A stretch of DNA of 60,690 bases, taken from contig JAJBVD010000047.1 of the NCBI GenBank assembly GCA_020859985.1, forward strand, positions 1-60,690, in the 5' to 3' direction. Positions 15,310 through 24,727 of this stretch are shown piece after piece (position 1 is the stretch's first letter; every line of letters begins with the position of its first letter). A program made the position numbers and the translations under genes. The notes below the pieces were generated by a model. That model had not been told where the DNA came from and ran no database searches. It worked only from the letters and a program-made list of their open reading frames with translations. The stretch comes from Clostridiales bacterium. GTDB lineage: Bacteria > Bacillota > Clostridia > Lachnospirales > Lachnospiraceae.

Positions 15310-16911
15310 ATGAATACAGCAGAAGAGAGAACATCCTCCAAATCGACAGACGTAAACGCAATCAATTTAACCTCAATCAATTTAAATGCAATTGATTTGG
15401 ATTCTATAGATACGGCAAATCCGGCGCCTGCCGAAGAACCGGCGCGCCAGTATTATTTTATGAAAAAATGCAGGGAAATCATCAGGGAGCGTGAGCTGGA
15501 AGACGGACGGAGTCAGACCGCTAATGTGACGACCTTCGGCTGCCAGATGAATGCGAAGGATTCCGAGAAGCTTCGCGGCATTCTCGATGAGATCGGCTTT
15601 GAGCAGACCGAGAGCGAGGAGGCGGATTTGTGCCTTTACAACACCTGCACGGTCCGCGAGAACGCGAATCTGAAGGTCTATGGGCATCTTGGCTACCTCT
15701 CCAATCTGAAAAAGAAAAATCCGCGGATGATCATCGGGCTCTGCGGCTGCATGATGCAGGAGCCGGATGTCGTCGAGAAGCTAAAAAAGAGCTATCGCTT
15801 CGTCAATCTGATCTTCGGTACGCACAATATCTTTAAGTTCGCGGAGCTGCTGTATCGGGTGCTGGAGGGACAGCGGATGGCGGAGCAGATTAGGCCTGCA
15901 GAGGCGTCCGGACTTTCTGATTTGGCAGATAAAACTAAGTTGACGCATAGAAAAGAAGAAATGATCATTGACATATGGCAGGACACGGATAAGATCGTCG
16001 AGGATCTGCCTGCGGACCGTACTTACTCTTTCAAATGCGGCGTCAATATCATGTATGGCTGCAACAATTTCTGCACCTACTGCATTGTGCCGTATGTGCG
16101 CGGACGTGAGCGCAGCCGCCGCCCGGAGGACATCCTCTGTGAGGTGGAGCGGCTGGCAAAGGACGGTGTGGTCGAGGTCATGCTCCTCGGACAGAACGTC
16201 AATTCCTACGGAAAGACGCTGGAAAATCCGATTTCTTTTGCGGAGCTTTTGAGGATGGTGGAGCAGGTGCCCGGTATCGAGAGAATTCGTTTCATGACCT
16301 CCCATCCGAAGGATCTCTCGGATGAGCTGATCGCGGTGATGAAGCAGTCCTCCAAAATCTGCTGTCACCTGCATTTGCCGCTGCAGTCCGGCTCAAGCCG
16401 CATCTTAAAAAAGATGAACCGCCGTTACGATAAAGAGCAGTATCTTGCTCTGGCGGATAAGCTGCGCCGTGAGATTCCTGACCTTTCTATCACGACCGAT
16501 ATTATAGTCGGTTTTCCGGGAGAGACCGAGGAGGATTTTCAGGAGACCCTCGATGTCGTCAGAAAAGTGCGCTTCGACAGCGCTTTTACCTTTATTTATT
16601 CCAAACGCACAGGCACGCCCGCTGCGGCGATGGAGGATCAGGTGCCGGACGACATCGTGAAAGACCGTTTCAACCGCCTGCTTACTCTGGTGCAGACCAT
16701 CTCACAGGAGATGTCAAAGCGCGTGGAGGGGCAGACGCTTCCGGTACTTGTTGAATCCGTGAATGATCACGATCATACTTTGGTTACCGGCCGCCTCTCG
16801 AATAATCTTCTTGTACATTTTCCGGGCAAAGAAGAGTTGATCGGAAAGATCATAGATGTACATTTGACAGAATGCAAAGGATTTTATTACATGGGAGAAG
16901 CCATCTTGTGA
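15310..16911 (+). CDS. miaB: tRNA-2-methylthio-N6-dimethylallyladenosine synthase MiaB
   Basis: A radical-SAM methylthiotransferase that adds a methylthio group to i6A37 of tRNAs. From ATG 15310 it has 533 residues: N-terminal UPF0004 domain with cluster cysteines in TFGCQMNAKDSEKL, YNTCTVREN and GLCGCMMQ, the radical-SAM CNNFCTYCIVPYVRGRERSR motif and a C-terminal TRAM domain (ESVNDHDHTLVTGRLSNN). The first 50 residues are a low-complexity Asn/Ile/Ser/Asp extension (NAINLTSINLNAIDLDSID). An in-frame ATG at 15253 has a better-spaced AGAGG, so the start is uncertain. Confidence 0.95.
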   Translation: MNTAEERTSSKSTDVNAINLTSINLNAIDLDSIDTANPAPAEEPARQYYFMKKCREIIRERELEDGRSQTANVTTFGCQMNAKDSEKLRGILDEIGFEQTESEEADLCLYNTCTVRENANLKVYGHLGYLSNLKKKNPRMIIGLCGCMMQEPDVVEKLKKSYRFVNLIFGTHNIFKFAELLYRVLEGQRMAEQIRPAEASGLSDLADKTKLTHRKEEMIIDIWQDTDKIVEDLPADRTYSFKCGVNIMYGCNNFCTYCIVPYVRGRERSRRPEDILCEVERLAKDGVVEVMLLGQNVNSYGKTLENPISFAELLRMVEQVPGIERIRFMTSHPKDLSDELIAVMKQSSKICCHLHLPLQSGSSRILKKMNRRYDKEQYLALADKLRREIPDLSITTDIIVGFPGETEEDFQETLDVVRKVRFDSAFTFIYSKRTGTPAAAMEDQVPDDIVKDRFNRLLTLVQTISQEMSKRVEGQTLPVLVESVNDHDHTLVTGRLSNNLLVHFPGKEELIGKIIDVHLTECKGFYYMGEAIL

Positions 16912-16943
16912 TGACTCCTTTTGGCAGGAAAGGAAGTCCGGTT

Positions 16944-19085
16944 ATGGAAAAGAAGAGAAGACAACTGATAATCTGGAGCTTTGCGTGGGTGATCATCCTC
17001 TGTGTTATCGTCTTTGCCTGGCTTTCTACGTTCATGACCGGAAAGACCAGAGAATCCGTCACAGATATCGGGGTTATTTACATCTCTGAGATTAATGAAC
17101 AGATCCAGCAAAAGTTTCAGACGATTGTCAACCTGTGTCTGGAGCAGGTCGATACCCTGATGAAAACTTCTCTTTCCGAGGCGGAGGGGTATGATGAAGA
17201 CTTTCTGGAGAACCTGAGAGATGGCGCGGGCTTTACAAGCTTTACGTATCTGGGTTTCTACAAAGAGGACGGAGCTTTAGAGACCATCTATGGGGATGAG
17301 ATCGTCTTTGAAGGGGAAGATGATGTCGAGACGCTTCTGGATTCATATGGAAGTGTTATCAAGCGCGGCATTGACAGCAATGGCGATATGCTTTTCCTGT
17401 TTGGCAGGGCCGCAGAATATGAGCTGGAGGATGGCTCAAAAACGATTGCGCTCCTTGCAGGAGTTCCGATGGAGGATATGAACGACGCGCTCTATCTTTA
17501 TACGGAAGGCGCGAATGCTTATTCTCACATCATTGATATGGACGGTGACTATGTCATCAGGAATGCGGATTTTGAAGCCGACAATTATTTCGAACGGATT
17601 GAGAATGAATTCGAGACACTGGATGGAAAGACAAGCGAGGTCTACGAGGCGGAGCTGCGCGCCGCTATGGAGAATGGTGAGGACTATGGAACGAGGATTT
17701 CTGTCGACGGAGAGGAGCGCTATATTTACTGCACCCCGATTGCTACAAAGTCGACCTGGTATCTGATCACAGTGATGCCGGAGGGTGTGATCAAGGAGAC
17801 GATGACAGAGCTGGATCAGCTGCGGATTACCGTAATCATCGGGGCGATGCTGATCATTCTTGGCAACATGGTGATTGTATTTCTTTTATACGCCCGGATG
17901 TCACGGCGCAATCTGCGGGATCTGGATGCAGCGCGAAAAGAAGCGATCCATGCCAATCGTGCGAAGAGTGATTTTCTTTCGAGCATGAGCCACGATATCA
18001 GGACGCCAATGAACGCCATCATGGGTATGACCGATATTGCGCTGGACAATCAGCAGGATCCGGCAAGAGTCGAGGATTGCCTGAAAAAGATAAAGCTGTC
18101 GGGCAGACACCTGCTGGGGCTTATCAATGACGTACTGGACATGTCAAAGATTGAGAGCGGAAAGATGTCGATCAACTGGGAACATGTGTCACTGCGCGAA
18201 ACGATAGACGATGTCGTCAGCATTGTTCAGCCGCAGATTCAGACCAAAAAGCAGCACTTTGACGTCGTTGTCCGGGATGTCATTTCAGAGGAAGTGGTTT
18301 GCGACGGGACGAGGCTCAGCCAGATTTTGCTGAATCTGCTTTCGAATGCTTTGAAATTCACACCGGAGGGCGGCAGGATCGGCATGCATATGTGGCAGGA
18401 AGCTTCTCCTGCGGGAGATGGACTGATCCGTACGCATTTTATTGTAGAGGATACCGGAATCGGAATGTCGAAAGAGTTTCAGGACACTCTTTATGATACC
18501 TTTACGAGAGAAAAAACGGATGAGGTGGAGAAAACAGAAGGTTCGGGACTGGGAATGGCGATCACGAAGGCGATTGTGGAGGCTTTCGGGGGTACGATTG
18601 AGCTGAAAAGCGAGCAGGGAAAAGGAAGCCGCTTTCACGTTGCACTGGATTTCCGAAGAGCCGGAATAAATACATCTGAGCCGAAACCGGAGAGCGGCAG
18701 GACAGATTTTACCGGGAAACGGATCCTTCTGGCGGAGGATATTGAGATCAACCGCGAGGTTGCGGCTGAAATCCTCAAAACATTCGGAATCATTTCTGAA
18801 TATGCTGAGAACGGAAAAGAGTGCGTGGAACAGTTTGAAAAATCCCCGATCGGCTATTATGACGCGATATTTATGGATTTGCAGATGCCGGTGATGAATG
18901 GATATGAAGCTACAAAGGCGATTCGTGCTCTGAATCGTGAGGACCATGATCTGCCTGTCATCGCGATGACAGCCAACGCTTTTTCCAGCGATATTCAGGC
19001 CTGTCTGGATGTCGGTATGGACGCGCATCTGGCGAAACCGCTCGACCGGAAAGCGATTTTGGCTGCGCTGCAGAAATATTTATAA
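16944..19085 (+). CDS. Hybrid sensor histidine kinase/response regulator
   Basis: A 714-residue membrane kinase. TM1 is at about residues 7-29, an extracellular Cache-like sensor at 30-290 and TM2 at about 293-315. HisKA has His350 in SSMSHDIRTPMNAIMGMT, the HATPase domain has NLLSNALKFTPEGG and EDTGIGMSKEF, and a C-terminal receiver carries Asp645 in IFMDLQMPVMNGYEA. AAGGAAG lies before ATG 16944; an upstream in-frame start overlaps miaB and lacks support. Hybrid kinases pass phosphate to a separate HPt protein; one is encoded at 32686. It converges with an AraC gene, so the regulated pathway may be the carbohydrate genes to the right. Confidence 0.9.
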   Translation: MEKKRRQLIIWSFAWVIILCVIVFAWLSTFMTGKTRESVTDIGVIYISEINEQIQQKFQTIVNLCLEQVDTLMKTSLSEAEGYDEDFLENLRDGAGFTSFTYLGFYKEDGALETIYGDEIVFEGEDDVETLLDSYGSVIKRGIDSNGDMLFLFGRAAEYELEDGSKTIALLAGVPMEDMNDALYLYTEGANAYSHIIDMDGDYVIRNADFEADNYFERIENEFETLDGKTSEVYEAELRAAMENGEDYGTRISVDGEERYIYCTPIATKSTWYLITVMPEGVIKETMTELDQLRITVIIGAMLIILGNMVIVFLLYARMSRRNLRDLDAARKEAIHANRAKSDFLSSMSHDIRTPMNAIMGMTDIALDNQQDPARVEDCLKKIKLSGRHLLGLINDVLDMSKIESGKMSINWEHVSLRETIDDVVSIVQPQIQTKKQHFDVVVRDVISEEVVCDGTRLSQILLNLLSNALKFTPEGGRIGMHMWQEASPAGDGLIRTHFIVEDTGIGMSKEFQDTLYDTFTREKTDEVEKTEGSGLGMAITKAIVEAFGGTIELKSEQGKGSRFHVALDFRRAGINTSEPKPESGRTDFTGKRILLAEDIEINREVAAEILKTFGIISEYAENGKECVEQFEKSPIGYYDAIFMDLQMPVMNGYEATKAIRALNREDHDLPVIAMTANAFSSDIQACLDVGMDAHLAKPLDRKAILAALQKYL

Positions 19086-19092
19086 AGAATGG

Positions 19093-19126
19093 AAAGGGCT
19101 TTGTGTGTACAGCAAAGCCCTTTTCC
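19093..19126. terminator. Terminator after the hybrid kinase gene
   Basis: AAAGGGCTTTG (19093-19103) pairs perfectly with CAAAGCCCTTT (19113-19123), followed by TTT on the plus strand and preceded by an A-rich stretch that could serve the convergent AraC gene. Confidence 0.8.
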
Positions 19127-19140
19127 CAGTCTTCATAAAT

Positions 19141-20409
19141 TTAACGTTCAGGAGTATTTGTCGTTGTGCCAAGCGCGGCCTGATATTTTTTTGATTCGCG
19201 GGATTCCCGGTATGCTTTCGGCGTCGTACCGGTGATCCGCTTGAACAGACGGCTGAAATAATAGATATCCGGGATGCCGCACTGCTGCGCAATGGTCTTG
19301 GTCGGAAGATCCGTGCCAAGGAGTAATCCCTGTGCGTGACGGATGCGGCTGCGGTTGACATATTCGGTGAGCGGTACGCCTACTTCTTTTTTGAACAGAG
19401 TCGACAGGTAGCTGGCATTGACTGAGAGCAGCTCGGAGAATGATTTCAGGCTTAAGTCTGCGTCAATATCAGTTGAAATGTAGGTGAGCACCTTCTGCGT
19501 CAGCGGAGAATAATTGCCAAGCGTGTACCTGCGGACAAGACGGCAGTAATTCTGGACGCACTCTTTTTGGAAAGAGGCGCATTGTTCCGTGCTGGTCAGC
19601 GTTTCGATGGTTTTGACGTTCTGGTTGGAGAGGGAATCAATGTGAATTGGATGCACTCCGGCAAGCTCCGCAGCCTTGCGCAGCAGAGTATTCAGCGTAA
19701 TGCAGTAGTCCATCTGATCCCGCAGCCGGCTGCTTAAGCGCTCCGGTATGATGTGAGAGGACTGTCCGGCGATGATCTCCAAAGCCTTTTTCTCATTCCC
19801 TTTCTGAACGGCGGAAAGCAGCTCGTCCTCCGTCTGGTAGCGTGCCTCGATCAGCTGTACGCTCAAAAACGGTTTGTCTTCAACGCGAAAATAATTGTCA
19901 TAAAGGCGTGGCCACTGCTGCAGCTCCTGAAAGGTTGTTTCTATCATTTCATAATGATCTGCGCCGTAAAGACGCTCCGCGAGCAGGGTAAAAATACTTG
20001 TGAGCACGAGAGGGGCCGCCACATATGCGACATTCAGGTAATAATCCCGGAAGGAGTCATGCAGACCTTCGGGGATCTTCAGACTTTCAAGGAACTGATT
20101 CAGACGATCCCCCTGCATTCGCTCACTGATGAAGGGACCGCACAGAAACAATTCGTCAGAATCCGGGATACGCAGCCCCATATAGGAACAGAGATAATCA
20201 TCCGTCACGGAATACAGTTTCCTGGGTCTTAGCTCCTGCAAAAACCGGTTAGTGGAATCTTCAAGTCCTTCCATGTGAAGAATGTCCTGTCTCAGCCCCT
20301 GATCGAAGCGCACTGCATCTTCACAGGGAAGAGTAAAGCGGTGTACCGGCAGACGGTTTCTTGTAAGCAATTCGCTGACATAATCCAGAATGATTTCGTG
20401 TTCGTTCAT
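19141..20409 (-). CDS. AraC family transcriptional regulator
   Basis: A 422-residue regulator with a C-terminal AraC/XylS HTH pair (SFSELLSVNASYLSTLFKKE and TIAQQCGIPDIYYFSRLFKR, ending ITGTTPKAYRES). The long N-terminal 300 residues have no recognised fold and no membrane segments. It is divergent from the GH2 gene across 424 bp that contains repeated TTTTGACGAAA boxes, so it is the likely local activator of the glucuronide locus. AAATGGAG lies a few bases before the ATG at 20409. Confidence 0.9.
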   Translation of the reverse strand: MNEHEIILDYVSELLTRNRLPVHRFTLPCEDAVRFDQGLRQDILHMEGLEDSTNRFLQELRPRKLYSVTDDYLCSYMGLRIPDSDELFLCGPFISERMQGDRLNQFLESLKIPEGLHDSFRDYYLNVAYVAAPLVLTSIFTLLAERLYGADHYEMIETTFQELQQWPRLYDNYFRVEDKPFLSVQLIEARYQTEDELLSAVQKGNEKKALEIIAGQSSHIIPERLSSRLRDQMDYCITLNTLLRKAAELAGVHPIHIDSLSNQNVKTIETLTSTEQCASFQKECVQNYCRLVRRYTLGNYSPLTQKVLTYISTDIDADLSLKSFSELLSVNASYLSTLFKKEVGVPLTEYVNRSRIRHAQGLLLGTDLPTKTIAQQCGIPDIYYFSRLFKRITGTTPKAYRESRESKKYQAALGTTTNTPER

Positions 20410-20833
20410 AAAATCTCCATTTCTTTATAAAACGTCTGGAACAGGGGCAGAAAACTTTCGTCCTGACATTTGCCACATATATTATTACTCTAACACACTC
20501 TCAGAATCCTGAAAAGCTTTTTTTGCTTCCTTTTTTTGCTTCCGGAATAGAAAAAATACAAAAAAAGCAAGAAATTTAACATAGCCAGAATTTTTCTAAG
20601 AGTGTAAAATGGTTTATAATGATTTTGACGAAAAACCATGCCCTGATAAATACTTCTATGTGGGAATTTTATAGTACAGGACGGTTTTGACGAAAGAATC
20701 GATGAACACATTTCCTATTTTTCGTAATTGTTCAGTATCCACATGGCTACGGGTATCAATTCATGAAAAATCGTAACTGCTCAGTGCCTTCACAGTTACG
20801 AAAACCACAGTTTTAATCAAAAGGAGGTATAGC
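20410..20833. promoter_or_regulatory. Divergent control region between AraC and GH2 genes
   Basis: No gene is seen. TTTTGACGAAA occurs twice in the same orientation (20623-20633 and 20685-20695, 62 bp apart). The first overlaps a possible promoter, TTGACG (20625-20630), 16 bp, TAAATA. Further right TCGTAACTG (20771-20779) and CAGTTACGA (20793-20801) form an inverted repeat, and CGTAATTGTTCAG (20723-20735) is a related sequence. An AAAGGAGG ribosome binding site lies about 6 bases before the GH2 start. Confidence 0.5.
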
Positions 20834-23104
20834 ATGAGAAACATCATCAGTCTCAACTGTAACTGGCGCTTCATTCAGGAAAATGCCGGTCTGCCGGAAA
20901 AACTTCCGGAGAACTGGCAGCAGGTAAACCTGCCGCATACATGGAACGCCATTGACGGGATGGACGGGAACGGTGCGTATGACCGTGGAACGTACTGGTA
21001 TGCGAAGGAATTTGCCACACCGAAACAGCCTCTGGCAGGCGGCCGCGTGTATGTGGAGATCCTTGCCGCGGGACAGCAGGCGACTGTCTACGTCAATGGG
21101 ACGGAGGTTACATACCATGAGGGCGGCTATTCGACCTTCCGCGCAGATATTACAGATTTGTGCAAGGCGGATGGGGAGAACCTTCTCGTGATCGCGTGCA
21201 GCAATGAGTACAAGGACAGCGTTTATCCGCAGTCGGCCGATTTTACCTTTTATGGCGGCCTTTACCGCGGTGTGAACCTGATCTCTGTGCCGGATGCGCA
21301 CTTTGATCTCGACTATTACGGAGGCCCGGGTCTTATGGTGACGCCGAAGCCCTGTGAAGAATGTGGAGGCGCAACCTTTGAAGTCGAGGCCTTTGTGACG
21401 AACCCGGATGAGAACTTCACTGTTCTGTATTCGATTAAAGATGCAGATGGCCATGAGGTGGCTTCGGCGGCGAGACCGGCGGACGACACGAAGATGACCA
21501 TCTATGTGCCGGATGTCACGAGATGGAATCTGGATGATCCGTATCTGTATACGGTGACCGCGACCCTGCAGCGCAGGAACGAGGCGTATGACGAGGTGTC
21601 CGCCCGTGTCGGCGTCAGGAGCTTTTCCGTGGATCCGGATAAGGGCTTCATCATCAACGGTGTGGAGACTCCGCTTCGCGGCGTGAGCCGTCATCAGGAT
21701 CAGCTCTACAAGGGCAACGCGCTTTCGAAGGAAGACCATTATCATGACGCGGAGCTCATCAAGGAGCTTGGCGCGAACACCATCCGTCTGGCACACTATC
21801 AGCACAACCAATATTTCTATGACGCGTGCGATGAGCTGGGCTTTGCGGTGTGGGCGGAGATTCCGTTTATCAGCGTGTTCAACGCGGATCCGGCGGCGCA
21901 TCAGAACTGTATCAGCCAGATGAAAGAGCTGATCATCCAGAATTACAACCATCCGTCGATCATGTTCTGGGGTGTGTCGAATGAAATCCTCATCGGCGGC
22001 ATCTCTGAGCAGCTGGTAGAGAATCACAAAGAGCTGAATGACCTTTGCCATCAGCTTGATCCGACAAGACTTACGACGATTGCGCATGTGACGATGACTC
22101 CGGTGGAGAGCCCGATCCACAACATCACCGACATCGAGAGCTACAACCATTACTTTGGCTGGTACGGCGGCAAGATGGAGGACAACGGTCCGTGGCTTGA
22201 CAATTTCCATAAGGTGCATCCGGAGATCTGCCTTGGCCTTTCCGAATACGGCTGCGAGGGTATCATTACCTATCATGGCCCGAATCCGGCCTGCAAGGAT
22301 TACAGTGAGGAATATCAGGCGCTTTACCATGAGCATATGGCAAAGGTGCTCGATGAGAGGCCGTGGATGTGGTCCAGCCATGTGTGGAATATGTTTGATT
22401 TCGGCTGTGCGGCGCGTGATGAGGGCGGCGTAGCGGGCAGAAACAACAAAGGCCTGATGACCATGGACCGAAAGACGAAGAAGGACAGCTACTTTATCTA
22501 TCAGGCGTACTGGACCACGAAGCCGATGGTGCATGTCTGCGGCAGACGCTACGCGCAGCGCGCGGGCGAGACGACCGAGATCCGTGTGTACTCGAATCAG
22601 CCGACCGTCGCTCTGTATCTGAACGGCAAGCTGGTGGAAGAGAAGTCTGCTGAGAAGGTGTTCGTGTTCACCGTTGCTCTGGCAGAGGGCTCCAACATTG
22701 TTCTCGCGGTGGCGGGCGATGTGAAGGACTCTATCACGCTGGAAAAGGTGGAAAAAGAGCCGTCGATCTACGTACTTCCGGAAGTGAACGAGCGCAACGA
22801 GGGCGTGGCGAACTGGTTTAAGCTGGCGGGCGACCTGGATCTGAGCGCGCCGATGGAATTCCCGGAGGGTAAGTACAGCATTAAGGATACGTTTGAGGAG
22901 CTGGCAAAGTGTCCGGAGGCGCTGGAAGCGGCGGCCGAGGCGTTTAGTCTGGCGATGAATATGAAGATGGCTCCTGGCGAAGGCATGTGGGATATGATGA
23001 AAGCCATGACGGTGGAGGCTTCCCTTGAGATGGCAGGCTCTCTGTGTCCGGAAGGCTTTGCCGAGAGCGTCAACGCGAAACTGATTAAATTTGATAAAGT
23101 ATGA
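20834..23104 (+). CDS. GH2 glycoside hydrolase, likely beta-glucuronidase or beta-galactosidase
   Basis: A 756-residue cytoplasmic enzyme without signal peptide. Sugar-binding jelly roll (VNLPHTWNAIDG start), Ig-like domain and TIM barrel are visible; the acid/base is Glu384 in WGVSNEI and the nucleophile Glu471 in GLSEYGCEG. The loop GRNNKGLMTMDRKTKKDSYF contains an Asn-x-Lys pattern, a feature of beta-glucuronidases but also present in GH2 beta-galactosidases as NDK. UxuA and a mannonate-type SDR in the same locus favour a glucuronide substrate. The last 90 residues (from GKYSIKDTFEEL) are a helical extension outside the GH2 core, function unknown. A GC-rich hairpin follows in the gap before the transporter gene. 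Confidence 0.85.
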   Translation: MRNIISLNCNWRFIQENAGLPEKLPENWQQVNLPHTWNAIDGMDGNGAYDRGTYWYAKEFATPKQPLAGGRVYVEILAAGQQATVYVNGTEVTYHEGGYSTFRADITDLCKADGENLLVIACSNEYKDSVYPQSADFTFYGGLYRGVNLISVPDAHFDLDYYGGPGLMVTPKPCEECGGATFEVEAFVTNPDENFTVLYSIKDADGHEVASAARPADDTKMTIYVPDVTRWNLDDPYLYTVTATLQRRNEAYDEVSARVGVRSFSVDPDKGFIINGVETPLRGVSRHQDQLYKGNALSKEDHYHDAELIKELGANTIRLAHYQHNQYFYDACDELGFAVWAEIPFISVFNADPAAHQNCISQMKELIIQNYNHPSIMFWGVSNEILIGGISEQLVENHKELNDLCHQLDPTRLTTIAHVTMTPVESPIHNITDIESYNHYFGWYGGKMEDNGPWLDNFHKVHPEICLGLSEYGCEGIITYHGPNPACKDYSEEYQALYHEHMAKVLDERPWMWSSHVWNMFDFGCAARDEGGVAGRNNKGLMTMDRKTKKDSYFIYQAYWTTKPMVHVCGRRYAQRAGETTEIRVYSNQPTVALYLNGKLVEEKSAEKVFVFTVALAEGSNIVLAVAGDVKDSITLEKVEKEPSIYVLPEVNERNEGVANWFKLAGDLDLSAPMEFPEGKYSIKDTFEELAKCPEALEAAAEAFSLAMNMKMAPGEGMWDMMKAMTVEASLEMAGSLCPEGFAESVNAKLIKFDKV

Positions 23105-23260
23105 AATCATGATGAACTGTGCCTGGACGCGCCGGGACAATGATTCCCGGTGCGCGCCCGGTGCAATGGATAATTGCATAAAGGTGGCTGTAAAGGTATT
23201 GAACAGTCACGCATAAGTATGATTATGCATGCATGAACAACAGGAAGGGGATTTACAACA

Positions 23261-24658
23261 ATGGCAAAGACAGGTACAAAGGTGAAGCCGTTTGGCTGGG
23301 CCGACAAGATCGGTTACGCGATGGGCGACTTCGGAAACGATTTTACATTTATTCTTTCCTCCAGCTTTTTGCTGAAGTTTTACACGGACGTCATGGGCGT
23401 CTCCGCCGGACTGGTCGGCGTGATGATGATGCTTGCCCGTTTTGTGGACGCGTTCACGGATACGGCGATGGGGCAGATTGTGGACCGCTCCAAGCCAACT
23501 GATAAAGGAAAATTTACCCCCTGGATCCGCCGTTTCATGGGTCCTGTGGCCGTGGCTTCGTTCCTGATGTACGCGAGCTGGTTCAAGGGCATGCCGATGG
23601 CGTTTAAGATCGTCTGGATGTTTGCGACCTATCTGCTCTGGGGCAGCGTCTGCTACACTGGCGTCAACATTCCTTACGGCTCTATGGCTTCCGCAATCTC
23701 GGATAAGCCGGAAGACCGTGTACAGCTCTCCAGCTGGAGAAATATCGGCGCTACGTTAGCCGGCACCGTGATCGGCGTGGTTCTGCCGCTGGTAGTTTAC
23801 TATAAGGACGCGGAAGGTCTTACCCGTCTGTCCGGCACAAAACTCAGCGTTGCGGCTCTTGTCTGCTCAATCGGCGCGGTGGTCTGCTATCTGCTTTGCA
23901 CGAGCCTGACTACAGAGCGTGTGAAGATTGAGACCAAGACAGAAAAGTTCAGCTTCAGCGCTCTGATCAAACAGCTGTTTTCCAGCCGCGCACTGATCAG
24001 TATCATCGTGGCGGCGATCGTCCTTCTGCTGGCGCAGCTGACCATGCAGGGTATGAATGCTTACATCTTCCCGAATTACTTTAACAGCGCGTCCGGTGCT
24101 TCCATCGCTTCCCTTGTCGGCAGCGTGCTGATGATCGTTCTCGCATTGTTTGTGATCCCGCCGATGTCAAAGAAATACGGCAAAAAAGAGATTGCAATCG
24201 CGGGAAATGTTGTGGCAGTTGTCGGCTATCTGGCAGCATTCTTACTGCGTACCACGAATATGTATGTGTACATTCTTCTGTACACGCTCGGCTATTTTGG
24301 TATCGCTTTCTTTAACACCTGTATCTGGGCGATGATCACGGACGTGATCGATGAGGATGAGGTCCGCCGTGGCAGCCGTTCGGATGGTACGATCTACTCG
24401 CTGTACTCCTTCGCGAGAAAGATTGGCCAGGCACTGTCCTCAGGTCTGACCGGCGCTCTGCTGACGATGATCGGCTATACGGACGCAACCGCGTTTGACC
24501 CGGACGTGCTGAGCGGTATCTATACGGTAGGAACACTGATTCCGGCCATCGGATTTGGGCTGCTGATCATTGTACTTGCTTTCTGGTACCCGCTGGGTAA
24601 GAAACAGGTGGAGGCGAACTCTGCAACGCTTGCGGCAAGAAAAAATGGTAAGAAATAA
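23261..24658 (+). CDS. GPH-family sugar (glycoside-pentoside-hexuronide):cation symporter
   Basis: A 465-residue, about 12-helix MFS-type transporter. The GPH signature region is DKIGYAMGDFGNDFTFILS at the N-terminus and FTDTAMGQIVDRSKPTDKGK in the first cytoplasmic loop. The middle loop ends near LTTERVKIETKTEKF. Members import glucuronides, melibiose, xylosides and similar compounds with a cation. Its place directly after the GH2 gene implies import of that enzyme's substrate. GGAAGGGG lies before the ATG; the sequence GCATAA-N6-TTATGC upstream (about 23211-23228) is a small inverted repeat that may bind a regulator. Confidence 0.92.
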   Translation: MAKTGTKVKPFGWADKIGYAMGDFGNDFTFILSSSFLLKFYTDVMGVSAGLVGVMMMLARFVDAFTDTAMGQIVDRSKPTDKGKFTPWIRRFMGPVAVASFLMYASWFKGMPMAFKIVWMFATYLLWGSVCYTGVNIPYGSMASAISDKPEDRVQLSSWRNIGATLAGTVIGVVLPLVVYYKDAEGLTRLSGTKLSVAALVCSIGAVVCYLLCTSLTTERVKIETKTEKFSFSALIKQLFSSRALISIIVAAIVLLLAQLTMQGMNAYIFPNYFNSASGASIASLVGSVLMIVLALFVIPPMSKKYGKKEIAIAGNVVAVVGYLAAFLLRTTNMYVYILLYTLGYFGIAFFNTCIWAMITDVIDEDEVRRGSRSDGTIYSLYSFARKIGQALSSGLTGALLTMIGYTDATAFDPDVLSGIYTVGTLIPAIGFGLLIIVLAFWYPLGKKQVEANSATLAARKNGKK

Positions 24659-24684
24659 TAAGCAATAAGTAATATTTGTAAAAA

Positions 24685-24709
24685 GCGGGCGGCTGTTCAT
24701 GCCGCCTGC
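24685..24709 (+). other. GC-rich hairpin between symporter and HAD genes
   Basis: GCGGGCGGC (24685-24693) pairs with GCCGCCTGC (24701-24709) with one G-T pair and a 7-base loop. No T-run follows, so it is more likely an mRNA processing or stability element than a terminator. Confidence 0.5.
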
Positions 24710-24727
24710 TGCAGAAAGGAGCCGGCA

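Noticed and set aside
20813-23179. A 788-residue minus-strand open frame opposite the GH2 gene
   Set aside because: It is rich in His and Arg, shows no domain, and arises from codon bias of the GH2 gene, whose catalytic residues are intact.
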